DNA of 64,000 nt from Streptomyces rimosus (GCF_008704655.1 NZ_CP023688.1:7632501-7696500), one strand, 5' to 3'; shown: positions 10,012-19,927, counted from the first letter of the stretch. Notes: a model not told the origin generated them from the sequence alone. A program made the numbers and translations.

Positions 10012-10160
10012 CAGCGTATCGTCGCAACGCCACCGTAGCGACGCGCCACCGTAGCGACGCAACGCCACCGCAGCGACGCCACGCAACCGTATCGACGCGT
10101 CGGCACCGTATCGATGCGACGTCACCGTATCGACGCAACCGCACCGTAGCGACGGAACCC
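10012..10160. repeat. Eight-copy 19 bp tandem repeat downstream of aqpZ
   Basis: Units begin at about 10012, 10031, 10047, 10066, 10085, 10104, 10123 and 10142, so the period is 19 bp except for one 16 bp unit. The consensus is CACCGTAKCGACGCAACGC (K = G or T), and the outer copies are more diverged. The array starts 4 bp after the aqpZ stop and ends shortly before a terminator, so it would be part of the aqpZ 3' untranslated RNA. Confidence 0.85.
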
Positions 10161-10172
10161 CACACAAACGAC

Positions 10173-10209
10173 GAGGCCGCCCCCGGCACCACCGGCCGGG
10201 AGCGGCCTC
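10173..10209. terminator. Bidirectional hairpin terminator between aqpZ and the DUF1844 gene
   Basis: GAGGCCGC (10173-10180) pairs with GCGGCCTC (10202-10209), and an inner CCCGG/CCGGG stem extends it. It sits between two convergent genes. Confidence 0.7.
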
Positions 10210-10273
10210 ACCCACGCGCGCCCAGGACGCGCCTCACGCGCAAGGCGCGCCCAGCGCGCCGAGACGGACCCGG

Positions 10274-10672
10274 TTACCCGTACACCGGCCCCGTGAACTT
10301 CTCCCCGGGCCCCTGCCCCGGCTCGTCCGGCACGACGCTCGCCTCGCGGAAGGCCAGCTGGAGCGACTTCAGCCCGTCCCGCAGCGGCGCCGCGTGGTAG
10401 GAGCCGATCTCCGTCGCGCTCGCCGTCACCAGTCCGGCCAGCGCCTGGATGAGCTTGCGGGCCTCGTCCAGGTCCTTGTGCTCGGCACCGTCCTCGGCCA
10501 GCCCGAGGTTGACCGCCGCGGAGGACATCAGGTGCACGGCGACGGTGGTGATCACCTCGACGGCCGGCACGTCCGCGATGTCGCGGGTCATCGCGTCGAA
10601 GTCCGGGTTCGCGGGGGCGGCGGGGCCGGCCGGCTCCGCCGGGCCGGGCTGCTGCGGGGTCTGGTCACTCAT
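10274..10672 (-). CDS. DUF1844 domain-containing protein
   Basis: The 132-residue protein has a Pro/Ala-rich head of about 25 residues and then the conserved DUF1844 core (DIADVPAVEVITTVAVHLMS, NLGLAEDG, DLDEARKLIQALAGLV). It is helical and soluble; function is unknown. In actinobacteria it is regularly divergent from infC, as here. ATG 10672 has GGAAGTGAAG upstream on its strand. Confidence 0.85.
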   Translation of the reverse strand: MSDQTPQQPGPAEPAGPAAPANPDFDAMTRDIADVPAVEVITTVAVHLMSSAAVNLGLAEDGAEHKDLDEARKLIQALAGLVTASATEIGSYHAAPLRDGLKSLQLAFREASVVPDEPGQGPGEKFTGPVYG

Positions 10673-10790
10673 GGCTCGCGCTTCACTTCCTGCTCAGGGG
10701 TCGGCCCCACCTTATGGTGGGCCCGTGCGCGCGCGGGGCCCGCCCCCGCGGCAGGTCCGCCGACGAGTGGGGCCCGCCCCTTGACTCGTG

Positions 10791-10796
10791 TATCCT
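10791..10796 (+). promoter_or_regulatory. Candidate -10 box of the infC operon
   Basis: TATCCT fits the TANNNT form of Streptomyces -10 elements. A -35 with proper spacing is not obvious, since TTGACT at 10781 is too close. Transcription from here would give a leader of about 250 nt before infC. Confidence 0.3.
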
Positions 10797-10941
10797 GGGA
10801 GTCCGACCGGCCGAGCACCGATGTGCCCGGCCCACAAGTGGAGGCTCCGATCTCCCACCCGACCAGCCCCCGGGCAGGCGGGTCAACGGTCAGGCTGCGC
10901 CCCGCGGTGACATCGCGGCGGTGCTCCCGATCCATTGAGGA

Positions 10942-10972
10942 GCCCCGCCTGTGTCCCGTCCGGGGCATTTTT
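10942..10972 (+). promoter_or_regulatory. Attenuator-like terminator hairpin in the infC leader
   Basis: GCCCCG (10942-10947) pairs with CGGGGC (10961-10966), followed by ATTTTT, a rare T-run in this GC-rich DNA. GGCTCC at 10843-10848 can pair with GGAGCC at 10939-10944. That pairing overlaps the 5' arm, so the two structures exclude each other. This is the architecture expected of transcription attenuation ahead of infC-rpmI-rplT, as known for L20-controlled leaders in Firmicutes. The analogy is inferred. Confidence 0.5.
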
Positions 10973-11057
10973 CGTGCTGCGGCGTGGTTGGTCATACCGA
11001 AACAGACGTTACGCGGCAGTCCGCCAGGCCGTCGCGTGGTGCTACCGAGGAGGATCC

Positions 11058-11672
11058 ATCAGCGCCGAGCCCCGCATCAACGACCGGATTCGCGTCCCCG
11101 AGGTGCGACTCGTCGGTCCCAGTGGCGAGCAGGTCGGCATTGTGCCGCTTGCCAAGGCCCTGGAGCTTGCGCAGGAGTACGACCTCGACCTGGTCGAGGT
11201 GGCGGCGAACGCCCGTCCGCCGGTCTGCAAGCTCATGGACTACGGAAAGTTCAAGTACGAGTCGGCCATGAAGGCCCGTGAGGCGCGCAAGAACCAGGCG
11301 CACACGGTCATCAAGGAGATGAAGCTCCGGCCGAAGATCGACCCGCACGACTACGACACCAAGAAGGGTCACGTCGTCCGGTTCCTCAAGCAGGGTGACA
11401 AGGTCAAGATCACGATCATGTTCCGTGGTCGCGAGCAGTCCCGCCCCGAGCTGGGCTTCCGACTGCTGCAGCGCCTCGCGGAGGACGTCCAGGACCTGGG
11501 CTTCATCGAGTCCAACCCGAAGCAGGACGGCCGCAACATGATCATGGTCCTCGGTCCGCACAAGAAGAAGACCGAGGCGATGGCCGAGGCCCGTGAGGCG
11601 CAGGCCGCCCGCAAGGCGGAGCGCCAGGGCTCTGCTGCGGAGCAGGGCGCCGAGGAGCCTGCCGAGGCGTGA
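11058..11672 (+). CDS. infC: Translation initiation factor IF-3, probable AUC start
   Basis: The 204-residue factor has both IF-3 domains: the N-terminal [17 protein letters not shown] segment, a linker rich in Lys/Arg, and the C-terminal [15 protein letters not shown] and [11 protein letters not shown] segments. The tail after LGPHKKK is the Ala/Glu-rich actinobacterial extension. GAGGAGG (11047-11053) lies 4 nt upstream of ATC at 11058, which opens exactly at the conserved SAEPRIND. No ATG, GTG or TTG is close enough in frame, since the nearest upstream GTG is about 29 codons away. IF-3 genes use rare starts (AUU in E. coli) for autoregulation. First gene of infC-rpmI-rplT. Confidence 0.88.
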   Translation: MSAEPRINDRIRVPEVRLVGPSGEQVGIVPLAKALELAQEYDLDLVEVAANARPPVCKLMDYGKFKYESAMKAREARKNQAHTVIKEMKLRPKIDPHDYDTKKGHVVRFLKQGDKVKITIMFRGREQSRPELGFRLLQRLAEDVQDLGFIESNPKQDGRNMIMVLGPHKKKTEAMAEAREAQAARKAERQGSAAEQGAEEPAEA

Positions 11673-11793
11673 TCCAGGGCGCGAGCCCCGGAGAACGCCG
11701 GGGACCGCCCCGGATTCCAACCGATACATCTGACGCCCCCGGGCGCCGGTCCCCAGGCCGGTGGGGGCGCCACTCAAGAGGAGAGAACGGCGC

Positions 11794-11988
11794 ATGCCGA
11801 AGAACAAGACGCACAGCGGTGCCAGCAAGCGCTTCAAGATCACCGGCTCCGGCAAGGTGATGCGGGAGCGCGCCGGCAAGCGCCACCTGCTCGAGCACAA
11901 GTCGTCCCGCGTGACGCGTCGCCTCACCGGCAACGCCGTGATGGCCCCGGGCGACGCCGCGAAGGTCAAGAAGCTTCTCGGCAAGTAA
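11794..11988 (+). CDS. rpmI: 50S ribosomal protein L35
   Basis: The 64-residue basic protein begins [15 protein letters not shown] and ends KKLLGK, with the family features [17 protein letters not shown] and SRVTRRL all visible. AAGAGGAGAG precedes ATG 11794. The infC-rpmI gap holds an inverted repeat (about 11734-11769, CGCCCCC with GGGGGCG) that may fold in the mRNA but lacks a T-run, so it may be a translational control or processing site. Confidence 0.97.
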   Translation: MPKNKTHSGASKRFKITGSGKVMRERAGKRHLLEHKSSRVTRRLTGNAVMAPGDAAKVKKLLGK

Positions 11989-12092
11989 GTCCTGCCGCCC
12001 GCCGCGAGGCGCGGCACGCAGGACCCGACCGGGACCGAAGTCGATTCGGGCCGCGTGACGACCACCGCGGCCCCGCTACAAGGAGTTAACAA

Positions 12093-12476
12093 GTGGCACG
12101 CGTCAAGCGGGCAGTCAACGCCCACAAGAAGCGCCGGGCGATCCTCGAGCAGGCCAGCGGCTACCGCGGCCAGCGTTCCCGCCTCTACCGCAAGGCGAAG
12201 GAGCAGGTCACCCACTCCCTCGTCTACAACTACAACGACCGCAAGAAGCGCAAGGGCGACTTCCGTCAGCTGTGGATCCAGCGCATCAACGCCGCTGCCC
12301 GCGCCAACGGCATGACCTACAACCGCTTCGTGCAGGGTCTGAAGGCCGCGAACATCGAGGTCGACCGCAAGATGCTGGCCGAGCTCGCGGTCAACGACAC
12401 CAACGCGTTCGCCGCGCTGGTCGAGGTGGCCCAGAAGGCGCTGCCGAGCGACGTCAACGCCCCGAAGGCCGCCTGA
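12093..12476 (+). CDS. rplT: 50S ribosomal protein L20
   Basis: The 127-residue protein has the standard length and sequence: [56 protein letters not shown] and the C-terminal SYNRF-type segment (here [10 protein letters not shown]). GTG 12093 follows AAGGAGT with proper spacing. L20 is an early 23S rRNA assembly protein and in several bacteria represses its own operon, which matters here because of the attenuator-like leader upstream of infC. Confidence 0.97.
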   Translation: MARVKRAVNAHKKRRAILEQASGYRGQRSRLYRKAKEQVTHSLVYNYNDRKKRKGDFRQLWIQRINAAARANGMTYNRFVQGLKAANIEVDRKMLAELAVNDTNAFAALVEVAQKALPSDVNAPKAA

Positions 12477-12499
12477 ACCACGGCCTGAGGCACGCTCGC

Positions 12500-12532
12500 A
12501 CGGACCCGCAGGCCCCCGGCCTGCGGGTCCGT
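12500..12532 (+). terminator. Terminator of the infC-rpmI-rplT operon
   Basis: A perfect 15 bp stem, ACGGACCCGCAGGCC (12500-12514) with GGCCTGCGGGTCCGT (12518-12532), has a 3 nt loop and is followed by CGCTTT. Confidence 0.8.
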
Positions 12533-12589
12533 CGCTTTCCGTACGCCCTTCCGCACGCCGACGACATCCGAAGAAGTGAGCCGCCGCCC

Positions 12590-13444
<855 letters not shown>

Positions 13445-13488
13445 TAGTGTTGCGACCCCGTGGGCCGGAAGGGGAGGGGGTAGCGGGA

Positions 13489-14637
13489 ATGCAGTCCAGG
13501 GCGCGGAGCACGACGGTCGCTGCCGGTTCCCGTCCGGAGGGCGGCGACGCCCCCGGCCCGGTGCCCGCCGGCGCCCCGGACCTGACCGGCGCCGGGCTCG
13601 ACCCGGACGACCTGCCCGACGGCCTGGTCGTCGCCGACGAGACCGGCCGGGTCATCTGCTTCAACGCCGCCGCGGCCCGGATCACCGCCATCGCCCCGCA
13701 CGAGGCGCTGGGCCGGCCGCTGGAGAAGGCGCTGCCGCTCCAGGACATCGAGGGCCGCCGCTGGTGGCAGCTGACCGACCCGTACGGCGGTCTGGCGATC
13801 CGCAACGGCCAGCCGGAGCGCAATCTGCTGCTCGGCGGCCGCGAGGTGCTGGTCTCCGCGCGCTACGTCCGCAGCCGTCCCACCGGCCCGGTCCGCCGCC
13901 TCGTCGTCGCGCTGCGCGGCACCGAGGCGCGGCGCCGTACGGAACTGAGCCACGCCGAGCTGATCGCCACCGTCGCCCACGAGCTGCGCTCGCCGCTGAC
14001 CTCCGTCAAGGGGTTCACCGCCACCCTGCTCCAGAAGTGGGAGCGCTTCACCGACGACCAGAAGCGCCTGATGCTGGAGACCGTGGACGCCGACGCCAAC
14101 CGCGTTACCCGCCTGATCGCCGAGCTGCTGGACATCTCCCGTATCGACTCCGGCCGGCTTGAGGTGCGGCGGCAGCGGGTGGACATGGTCGCCGCCGTAC
14201 GCCGGCACGTCCAGGCCCAGACGACGGCGGGCCAGCTGCCGGACCGCTTCCTGATCCGCATGGTCGAGCCGCTGCCCGATCTGTGGGCGGACCCGGACAA
14301 GATCGACCAGGTGCTGGGCAACCTGCTGGAAAACGCGGTGCGCCACGGCGAGGGAACCGTCACCATCGAAGTGGCACCGGCATCGGACGTCTCCGGAGCG
14401 GAAGGGACGAGTGTCACCGTGAGCGACGAGGGCCCCGGCATCCCCGAGGAGTCGATGAGCCGCGTCTTCACCCGTTTCTGGCGGGGCAGCAAGCGCGGCG
14501 GCACCGGCCTGGGCCTGTATATCGTCAAGGGCATCGTCGAGGCCCACGGCGGCACGATCACGGTCGGCCGCGCCCCGGCCGGCGGCGCCCGGTTCCGATT
14601 TAGCCTGCCCGTCGGGACGCCCGCCTTCATGGCGTGA
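13489..14637 (+). CDS. Soluble PAS-domain sensor histidine kinase (orphan)
   Basis: The 382-residue protein lacks membrane segments. Residues 40-150 form a PAS-like domain (LPDGLVVADETGRVICFNAAA). The HisKA dimerisation helix has the phospho-acceptor His164 in TVAHELRSPL. The HATPase domain shows the N box (LLENAVRHG), G1 (DEGPGI), F box (FTRFWRG) and G2 (GTGLGLYIVK). No response regulator adjoins it, so it is an orphan cytosolic sensor placed, as in other Streptomyces, between trmH and pheS. ATG 13489 follows a GGAAGGGGAGGGGG purine stretch about 10 nt upstream. Confidence 0.9.
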   Translation: MQSRARSTTVAAGSRPEGGDAPGPVPAGAPDLTGAGLDPDDLPDGLVVADETGRVICFNAAAARITAIAPHEALGRPLEKALPLQDIEGRRWWQLTDPYGGLAIRNGQPERNLLLGGREVLVSARYVRSRPTGPVRRLVVALRGTEARRRTELSHAELIATVAHELRSPLTSVKGFTATLLQKWERFTDDQKRLMLETVDADANRVTRLIAELLDISRIDSGRLEVRRQRVDMVAAVRRHVQAQTTAGQLPDRFLIRMVEPLPDLWADPDKIDQVLGNLLENAVRHGEGTVTIEVAPASDVSGAEGTSVTVSDEGPGIPEESMSRVFTRFWRGSKRGGTGLGLYIVKGIVEAHGGTITVGRAPAGGARFRFSLPVGTPAFMA

Positions 14638-14697
14638 GCGGCGCCCGGCGGGCCCACCCCCGTCGGGGCTCGGATGAGGCGCGGCCGCCCTGCCCCG

Positions 14698-14703
14698 TAG
14701 ACT
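14698..14703 (+). promoter_or_regulatory. Candidate -10 box for pheST
   Basis: TAGACT matches the Streptomyces TAGNNT -10 form about 75 bp before pheS. It is followed by a tandem CACCTTTGG duplication (14705-14722). No clear -35 is seen. Confidence 0.3.
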
Positions 14704-14778
14704 GCACCTTTGGCACCTTTGGCACTGCACACGTCGGGGGCAAGCCGCGCGCCAAGCCCATCGGAAGCACGGGAAGAG

Positions 14779-15903
14779 ATGTCCGCACCCAATAAGTCGT
14801 ACGACCCTGTCGAGGTCGAGGCCCTGAAACCGGAAGAGATCGCCCGCATGCGGGACGAGGCGCTGGCCGCCATCGCCGCCGCCGGCGACCTCCAGGAGCT
14901 GCACGAGGTGAAGGTCGCGCAGACCGGTGGCACCTCGCCGCTGGCGCTGGCCAACCGCGAGATCGGCGCGCTGCCGCCGCAGGCGAAGGCGGACGCGGGC
15001 AAGCGCGTCGGCCAGGCCCGCGGCCAGGTGAGCCAGGCGCTCAAGGCCCGCCAGGAAGAGCTGGAGGCGGAGCGGGACGCCCGGGTGCTGGTCGAGGAGG
15101 CGGTGGACGTCACGCTGCCGCACGACCGGGTACGCCCCGGCGCCCGCCACCCGCTCACCACCCTGTCCGAGCGGATCGAGGACGTCTTCGTGGCCATGGG
15201 CTACGAGGTCGCCGAGGGCCCCGAGGTCGAGTCGGAGTGGCTGAACTTCGACGCGCTGAACATCGCCCCGGACCACCCGGCCCGCACGATGCAGGACACG
15301 TTCTTCGTAGAGAACGAGGCCGCCGGTGAGGACCAGTCCGGCGTCGTGCTGCGCACCCACACCTCGCCGGTGCAGATCCGCACGATGCTCGACCGCGAGC
15401 CGCCGCTGTACGTGATCTGCCCGGGCCGCGTCTACCGCACGGACGAGCTGGACGCCACCCACACCCCGGTCTTCAACCAGGTCGAGCTGCTCGCCATCGA
15501 CGAGGGCCTGACCATGGCGGACCTGCGCGGCACCCTCGACCACATGGTCAAGGCGCTGTTCGGCGACGACATCAAGACGCGGCTGCGGCCGAACTACTTC
15601 CCGTTCACCGAGCCGTCCGCCGAGCTGGACATGGTCTGCTACGTCTGCCGCGGCGCCTCCGTCGGCGACCCGCAGCGCCCGTGCCGCACCTGCTCCAGCG
15701 AGGGCTGGATCGAGCTGGGCGGCTGCGGCATGGTCAACCCGCGGGTGCTGACGGCCTGCGGCGTCGACCCGGAGAAGTACAGCGGCTTCGCCTTCGGGTT
15801 CGGCATCGAGCGGATGCTGATGTTCCGCCACAACGTCGAGGACATGCGAGACATGGTCGAGGGTGACGTCCGGTTCACCCGGCCTTTCGGGATGGAGATC
15901 TGA
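14779..15903 (+). CDS. pheS: Phenylalanyl-tRNA synthetase alpha subunit
   Basis: The 374-residue subunit has the N-terminal coiled-coil arm ([20 protein letters not shown]) and the class II catalytic core. Motif 1 is near [11 protein letters not shown], motif 2 is [21 protein letters not shown], and motif 3 is [13 protein letters not shown]. The [10 protein letters not shown] segment is a family hallmark. It forms the alpha2-beta2 enzyme with PheT, whose ATG shares the last base of the PheS stop (TGATG at 15901-15905). ATG 14779 follows GGGAAGAG with short spacing. Confidence 0.96.
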   Translation: MSAPNKSYDPVEVEALKPEEIARMRDEALAAIAAAGDLQELHEVKVAQTGGTSPLALANREIGALPPQAKADAGKRVGQARGQVSQALKARQEELEAERDARVLVEEAVDVTLPHDRVRPGARHPLTTLSERIEDVFVAMGYEVAEGPEVESEWLNFDALNIAPDHPARTMQDTFFVENEAAGEDQSGVVLRTHTSPVQIRTMLDREPPLYVICPGRVYRTDELDATHTPVFNQVELLAIDEGLTMADLRGTLDHMVKALFGDDIKTRLRPNYFPFTEPSAELDMVCYVCRGASVGDPQRPCRTCSSEGWIELGGCGMVNPRVLTACGVDPEKYSGFAFGFGIERMLMFRHNVEDMRDMVEGDVRFTRPFGMEI

Positions 15904-18431
15904 TGCGGGTCCCGCTTTCTTGGCTGCGGGAATACGTCGACCTGCCGGCCGGTGAGTCCGGCCGCGACGTACAGGCCAAACTCGTCGCCACCGGCCTGGA
16001 GGTCGAGACCGTCGAGCAGCTCGGCGCCGGCCTCAAGGGCCCGCTGGTCGTCGGCCAGGTGCTGACCATCGAGGAGCTGGAGGGCTTCAAGAAGCCGATC
16101 CGCTTCTGCACGGTCGATGTCGGCCGGGCCAACGGCACCGGCGAGCCCCAGGAGATCGTCTGCGGCGCGCGCAACTTCGCCGTCGGCGACAAGGTCGTCG
16201 TGGTGCTGCCCGGCGCGGTGCTGCCCGGTGACTTCAAGATCGCCGCGCGCAAGACGTACGGCAAGGTCTCGCACGGCATGATCTGCTCGGGCGACGAGCT
16301 GGGCATGGGCGACGACGGGTCCGGCGGCATCATCGTGCTGCCGCCGGAGTACGAGCCCGGCACCGACGCCATCGAGCTGCTCCAGCTCGTCGACGAGGTC
16401 CTGGACATCGCCGTCACCGCCAACCGCGGCGACTGCCTGTCCATGCGCGGCATCGCCCGCGAGGCCGCCATCGCCTACGGGCTGCCGCTGCGCGACCCGG
16501 CGCTGCTGGACGTGCCGCCGCCGAACTCCTTCGGCTACCCGGTCAAGGTCGCCGACCCGCTCGGCTGCGACCGCTTCACCGCCCGTACGGTCGTCGGCCT
16601 GAACCCGGAGGCGCGCTCCCCGATCTGGCTCCAGCGCCGCCTGCAGAAGGCCGGCATGCGGCCGGTCTCGCTCGCCGTCGACGTCACCAACTACGTGATG
16701 CTGGAGCTGGGCCAGCCGCTGCACGCCTACGACCGCTCCCGCGTGGAGGGGACGATCGGCGTGCGCCGCGCCGAGGCCGGCGAGAAGCTGACCACCCTGG
16801 ACGGCGCGCAGCGCGTGCTGGACGCCGAGGACCTGGTCATCACCGACAACCGCGGTGTGATCGGCCTGGCCGGTGTGATGGGCGGCGCCAACACCGAGAT
16901 CGCGGACCCGCAGACCGACCCGGAGACCGGCGAGGTGCGCGGCACCACCGAGGTCGTCGTCGAGGCGGCGCACTTCGACGCGGTGTCCGTGGCCCGTACG
17001 GCCCGCCGCCACAAGCTGTCCTCCGAGGCGTCCAAGCGCTTCGAGCGCGGCGTGGACCCGCAGGCCGCGTCCGCCGCGGCACAGCGCACCGTCGACCTGC
17101 TGGTGCTGCTCGCGGGCGGCACCGCCGAGGCCGGCGTCACCGAGGTCGTCTCGCCGAGCGGGCCGCGCACGATCACCATGCGCGCGGACCACCCGGACCG
17201 CGTCGCGGGCGTCCCGTACGGCCGTGAGACCGTCGTCCGCCGCCTCCAGCAGGTCGGCTGTGACGTGTACGGCCAGGACGAGCTGGTCGTGACGGTGCCG
17301 TCCTGGCGGCCCGACCTGACCGACCCCAACGACCTGGCCGAAGAGGTCATCCGCCTGGAGGGGTACGAGAACCTGCCCCTCACCCTGCCCCGGCCGCCCG
17401 CCGGGCGGGGCCTGACCGAGCGCCAGCGGCTGCACCGCCGCGTCGGCCGCGCGCTGGCCGGCGCCGGCTACGTCGAGGCACCGACCTACCCGTTCCTCGG
17501 CGAGGCCGTCCTCGACCAGCTCGGCCTGGAGGAGGACGACCCGCGCCGCCGGACCGTCAAACTGGTCAACCCGCTCTCCGACGAGGAGCCCGCGCTCCGT
17601 ACGACGCTGGTGCCGGGCCTGCTCGGCGCGCTGCGGCGCAACGACGGCCGCGGCTCGCACGACCTCGCGCTCTTCGAGACCGGCCTGGTCTTCCGGCCGA
17701 CCGGCGACGAGAAGCCGTCGGTGCGGCTGCCGGTGGACCGCCGGCCCACCGACGAGGAGATCGCCGCGCTGGATGCGGCGCTGCCCGAGCAGCCGCGCCG
17801 CGCCGCTGTGGTGCTCACCGGCGCCCGCGAGCAGGCCGGCTGGTGGGGCAAGGGCCGCCCGGCCGACTGGGCGGACGCGATCGAGGCGGGCCGCATCGTG
17901 GCGCGCGAGGCCGGGGTCGAGCTGATCGTCCGCCAGGACCAGCACGCGCCCTGGCACCCGGGCCGCTGCGCGGCGCTGCTCGCCGTGATCGACGGCGAGG
18001 AGGTGCTCGTCGGCAACGCCGGTGAGCTGCACCCGCGCGTCATCAAGGCGCTCGGCCTGCCGGAGCGCACCTGCGCGATGGAGATCGACCTGGACCGCCT
18101 CCAGCGGGCCGGCGGCGGCGTGGTCCAGGCGCCGCGGATCTCCACCTATCCGGTCGCCACCCAGGACGTCGCGCTGATCGTGGACGCGTCGGTGCCGGCC
18201 GCCGAGGTGGCGGGCGCGCTCCGCGACGGCGCTGGCGAGCTGCTCGAATCGCTGCGGCTGTTCGACGTGTTCACCGGCGAGCAGGTGGGCGAGGGCAAGA
18301 AGTCCCTGGCCTACGCGCTGCGCTTCCGGGCGCCCGACCGCACGCTGACCGCCGACGAGGCGTCCGCGGCGCGGGACGCGGCGGTGGCCGTCGCGGTCGA
18401 GCGGACGGGCGCCGTGCTGCGCGGCGCGTAA
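15903..18431 (+). CDS. pheT: Phenylalanyl-tRNA synthetase beta subunit
   Basis: The 842-residue subunit shows its usual domains in order: the B1/tRNA-binding EMAP-like domain (about 40-150, [13 protein letters not shown]), the B3/B4 editing domain (about 210-370, [20 protein letters not shown] and [13 protein letters not shown]), the B5 domain (about 400-480), the inactive core-like domain and the C-terminal FDX-ACB domain (from [12 protein letters not shown] to the end). Length and order are normal. Its start overlaps pheS by one base, which ensures equal subunit supply. Confidence 0.96.
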   Translation: MRVPLSWLREYVDLPAGESGRDVQAKLVATGLEVETVEQLGAGLKGPLVVGQVLTIEELEGFKKPIRFCTVDVGRANGTGEPQEIVCGARNFAVGDKVVVVLPGAVLPGDFKIAARKTYGKVSHGMICSGDELGMGDDGSGGIIVLPPEYEPGTDAIELLQLVDEVLDIAVTANRGDCLSMRGIAREAAIAYGLPLRDPALLDVPPPNSFGYPVKVADPLGCDRFTARTVVGLNPEARSPIWLQRRLQKAGMRPVSLAVDVTNYVMLELGQPLHAYDRSRVEGTIGVRRAEAGEKLTTLDGAQRVLDAEDLVITDNRGVIGLAGVMGGANTEIADPQTDPETGEVRGTTEVVVEAAHFDAVSVARTARRHKLSSEASKRFERGVDPQAASAAAQRTVDLLVLLAGGTAEAGVTEVVSPSGPRTITMRADHPDRVAGVPYGRETVVRRLQQVGCDVYGQDELVVTVPSWRPDLTDPNDLAEEVIRLEGYENLPLTLPRPPAGRGLTERQRLHRRVGRALAGAGYVEAPTYPFLGEAVLDQLGLEEDDPRRRTVKLVNPLSDEEPALRTTLVPGLLGALRRNDGRGSHDLALFETGLVFRPTGDEKPSVRLPVDRRPTDEEIAALDAALPEQPRRAAVVLTGAREQAGWWGKGRPADWADAIEAGRIVAREAGVELIVRQDQHAPWHPGRCAALLAVIDGEEVLVGNAGELHPRVIKALGLPERTCAMEIDLDRLQRAGGGVVQAPRISTYPVATQDVALIVDASVPAAEVAGALRDGAGELLESLRLFDVFTGEQVGEGKKSLAYALRFRAPDRTLTADEASAARDAAVAVAVERTGAVLRGA

Positions 18432-18454
18432 GCACGCGTACCGCTTCTCCCACC

Positions 18455-18493
18455 GGGGCCGGGGGACGAACCGACGGTTCGTCCCCCGGCCCC
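18455..18493 (+). terminator. Strong terminator after pheT
   Basis: An 18 bp perfect stem, beginning GGGGCCGGGGGACGAACC and returning as GGTTCGTCCCCCGGCCCC, encloses a tiny loop and is followed by TTGGTGTTT. It lies 23 bp after the pheT stop. Confidence 0.88.
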
Positions 18494-18511
18494 TTGGTGT
18501 TTCCCCAGCGG

Positions 18512-18527
18512 TCACCCGATCGGGTGA
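18512..18527. promoter_or_regulatory. 16 bp perfect palindrome upstream of the phosphatase gene
   Basis: TCACCCGATCGGGTGA is a perfect palindrome 143 bp before the phosphatase start and after the pheT terminator. It is a plausible operator; no protein is assigned. Confidence 0.45.
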
Positions 18528-18670
18528 GATCGGCGCGCAAAGTGTCCGGTTGACCACGCGGGGTCGCAAGAATCGTGCGGGACGATGCGGCTCGCTCACA
18601 CAACAGGTTCCGCCGCGGGGAAAAGAGGGCCGGGCCGACCGCCTCGATGGTTGCTGGGGGGAGCATCGGC

Positions 18671-19894
18671 ATGATCCGAACCTGGGCGCGGCGGGGCGGC
18701 ACGGCTGCGCGTGCCGCAAGAGCCCGGCGGACCTTCATCCTCGTGCTGCCCGGCCTGTGGGTCCTCGCCGTACTGCTCTGGGAGCGGTGCGCCGCCGCCG
18801 ACGGCCAGTTCCTCCAGCTCCTCGCCGCCGCCCCCGCCATCGCCTGCGCCGGCACCGGGCGGCGCCAGTGCGTGGTGCTCGGCGGCCTGTGCGCGCTGCT
18901 CGCGCTGCTGCCCCTGGGCGCGGACCCGGGCGCCCACGCCCTCGCCCGTATCGGCACGTGCTGCGCCGTCCTCGTCGTCGTGGCCGCCAGCTATCTGACC
19001 GCCGGCCGTCGGCTGCGCCTGCTGCGGGAGCTGGAGCGTACGAAGGAAGTGGCCACCGCCGCGCAGCGGGTGCTGCTGCGCCCGCTGCCCGCGCGCGTGG
19101 ACGGCATCGTGGTCGCCGCCGACCACCTCACGGCGGACGAGGCCGCCACCGTCGGCGGCGATCTGTACGACGTCATGGCGACGCGCCACGGCGTACGGGC
19201 CGTCATCGGCGATGTGCGCGGCCACGGCATCGGCGCGCTGGGCACGGTCGCCGCCGTCCTCGGCAGTTTCCGCGAGGCGGCGCACGACGAACCGGATCTG
19301 GGCGCGGTGCTCCGGCGTCTGGAGCGCGCCCTGCAGCGGCATCTGCGGGAGCGGGCGCGCGCGGAGCACCCGGCGTCGGGCGGCGCAGAGCCGGATGGTC
19401 CGCTGTCCGAGGAGTTCGTGACGGTGCTGCTCGTGGAGATCGGCCAGGACGGCGCCGTACGCACCCTGAACTGCGGGCACCCGTGGCCGTACCGCCTCAG
19501 CCGGCAGGGCGCGCTGCTGGAGGCGCCCGACGAGCCGATGCCGCCGCTGGGCCTCTTCCCGCTGCCCGCCGAGCTGCCGGTGGTGGCCTGCCCGCCGCTG
19601 CTCCCCGGCCAGGCGATCTTCCTGCACACGGACGGCGCGACCGACGCGCGGGACGCCCACGGCACGTTCTTCCCGCTGCCGCGGGCGCTGGACGACAGTG
19701 TCCGCTCGGTCCGCGACTGCCGCCCCGCCTGCGTCGTCGAAGGCGTACGCACCGCGCTGCTGCGGCACGTCGGCGGCCCGCTGTCCGACGATGTGGCGCT
19801 GCTGGTGCTGTGCAACGACCGCTGGCGGGTACCCGCCCAGGCGGACGCGGCCCCCTCGGCGCGCGGGCGTGTCCGGGCGGGCCAAGCGGAGTGA
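18671..19894 (+). CDS. Membrane-bound SpoIIE/PP2C-type serine phosphatase
   Basis: The 407-residue protein has an N-terminal membrane part with about four hydrophobic segments (FILVLPGLWVLAVLLW through CAVLVVVAASYL), a short linker helix (LRLLRELERTKEVATAAQ), and a cytosolic PP2C SpoIIE domain. Metal-site motifs are VGGDLYDV, GDVRGHGIGA, HTDGATDARD and SDDVALLVL. Such phosphatases usually dephosphorylate anti-anti-sigma factors. No sigma-factor partner is adjacent. ATG 18671 is chosen over upstream in-frame ATGs because GGGGGGAG lies 8 nt ahead. Confidence 0.88.
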   Translation: MIRTWARRGGTAARAARARRTFILVLPGLWVLAVLLWERCAAADGQFLQLLAAAPAIACAGTGRRQCVVLGGLCALLALLPLGADPGAHALARIGTCCAVLVVVAASYLTAGRRLRLLRELERTKEVATAAQRVLLRPLPARVDGIVVAADHLTADEAATVGGDLYDVMATRHGVRAVIGDVRGHGIGALGTVAAVLGSFREAAHDEPDLGAVLRRLERALQRHLRERARAEHPASGGAEPDGPLSEEFVTVLLVEIGQDGAVRTLNCGHPWPYRLSRQGALLEAPDEPMPPLGLFPLPAELPVVACPPLLPGQAIFLHTDGATDARDAHGTFFPLPRALDDSVRSVRDCRPACVVEGVRTALLRHVGGPLSDDVALLVLCNDRWRVPAQADAAPSARGRVRAGQAE

Positions 19895-19910
19895 AGGACG
19901 GCGCGGCCGG

Positions 19911-19927
19911 TTCACACCCCGTGTGAA
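19911..19927. promoter_or_regulatory. TTCACAC-N3-GTGTGAA palindrome, site 1
   Basis: TTCACACCCCGTGTGAA is a perfect inverted repeat 100 bp before the TPR regulator gene. The same motif recurs near 22.4 kb, which marks it as a real operator candidate, perhaps for autoregulation. Confidence 0.6.

Larger units (their letters stand above)
10673..11057. other. Divergent region and long infC leader
   Basis: This 385 bp interval contains no supported gene. Near the DUF1844 side is a CCCACC-TTAT-GGTGGG hairpin (10706-10721) whose reverse strand includes a TAAGGT -10-like box. Further right are TTGACT (10781) and TATCCT (10791), and then a leader with a terminator-like hairpin (10942-10972). Confidence 0.6.

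Noticed and set aside
9953..10192. Minus-strand open frames rich in LRRYG and VASLRW across the 19 bp array
   Set aside because: These are repeat translations in shifting frames. A 19 bp period cannot maintain one frame.
10781..10786. TTGACT as the -35 of the infC promoter
   Set aside because: Only 4 bp separate it from TATCCT, and no -10 lies 17-19 bp downstream.
15639..18719. 1026-codon minus-strand frame opposite pheT
   Set aside because: Antisense shadow of a well-defined synthetase gene.
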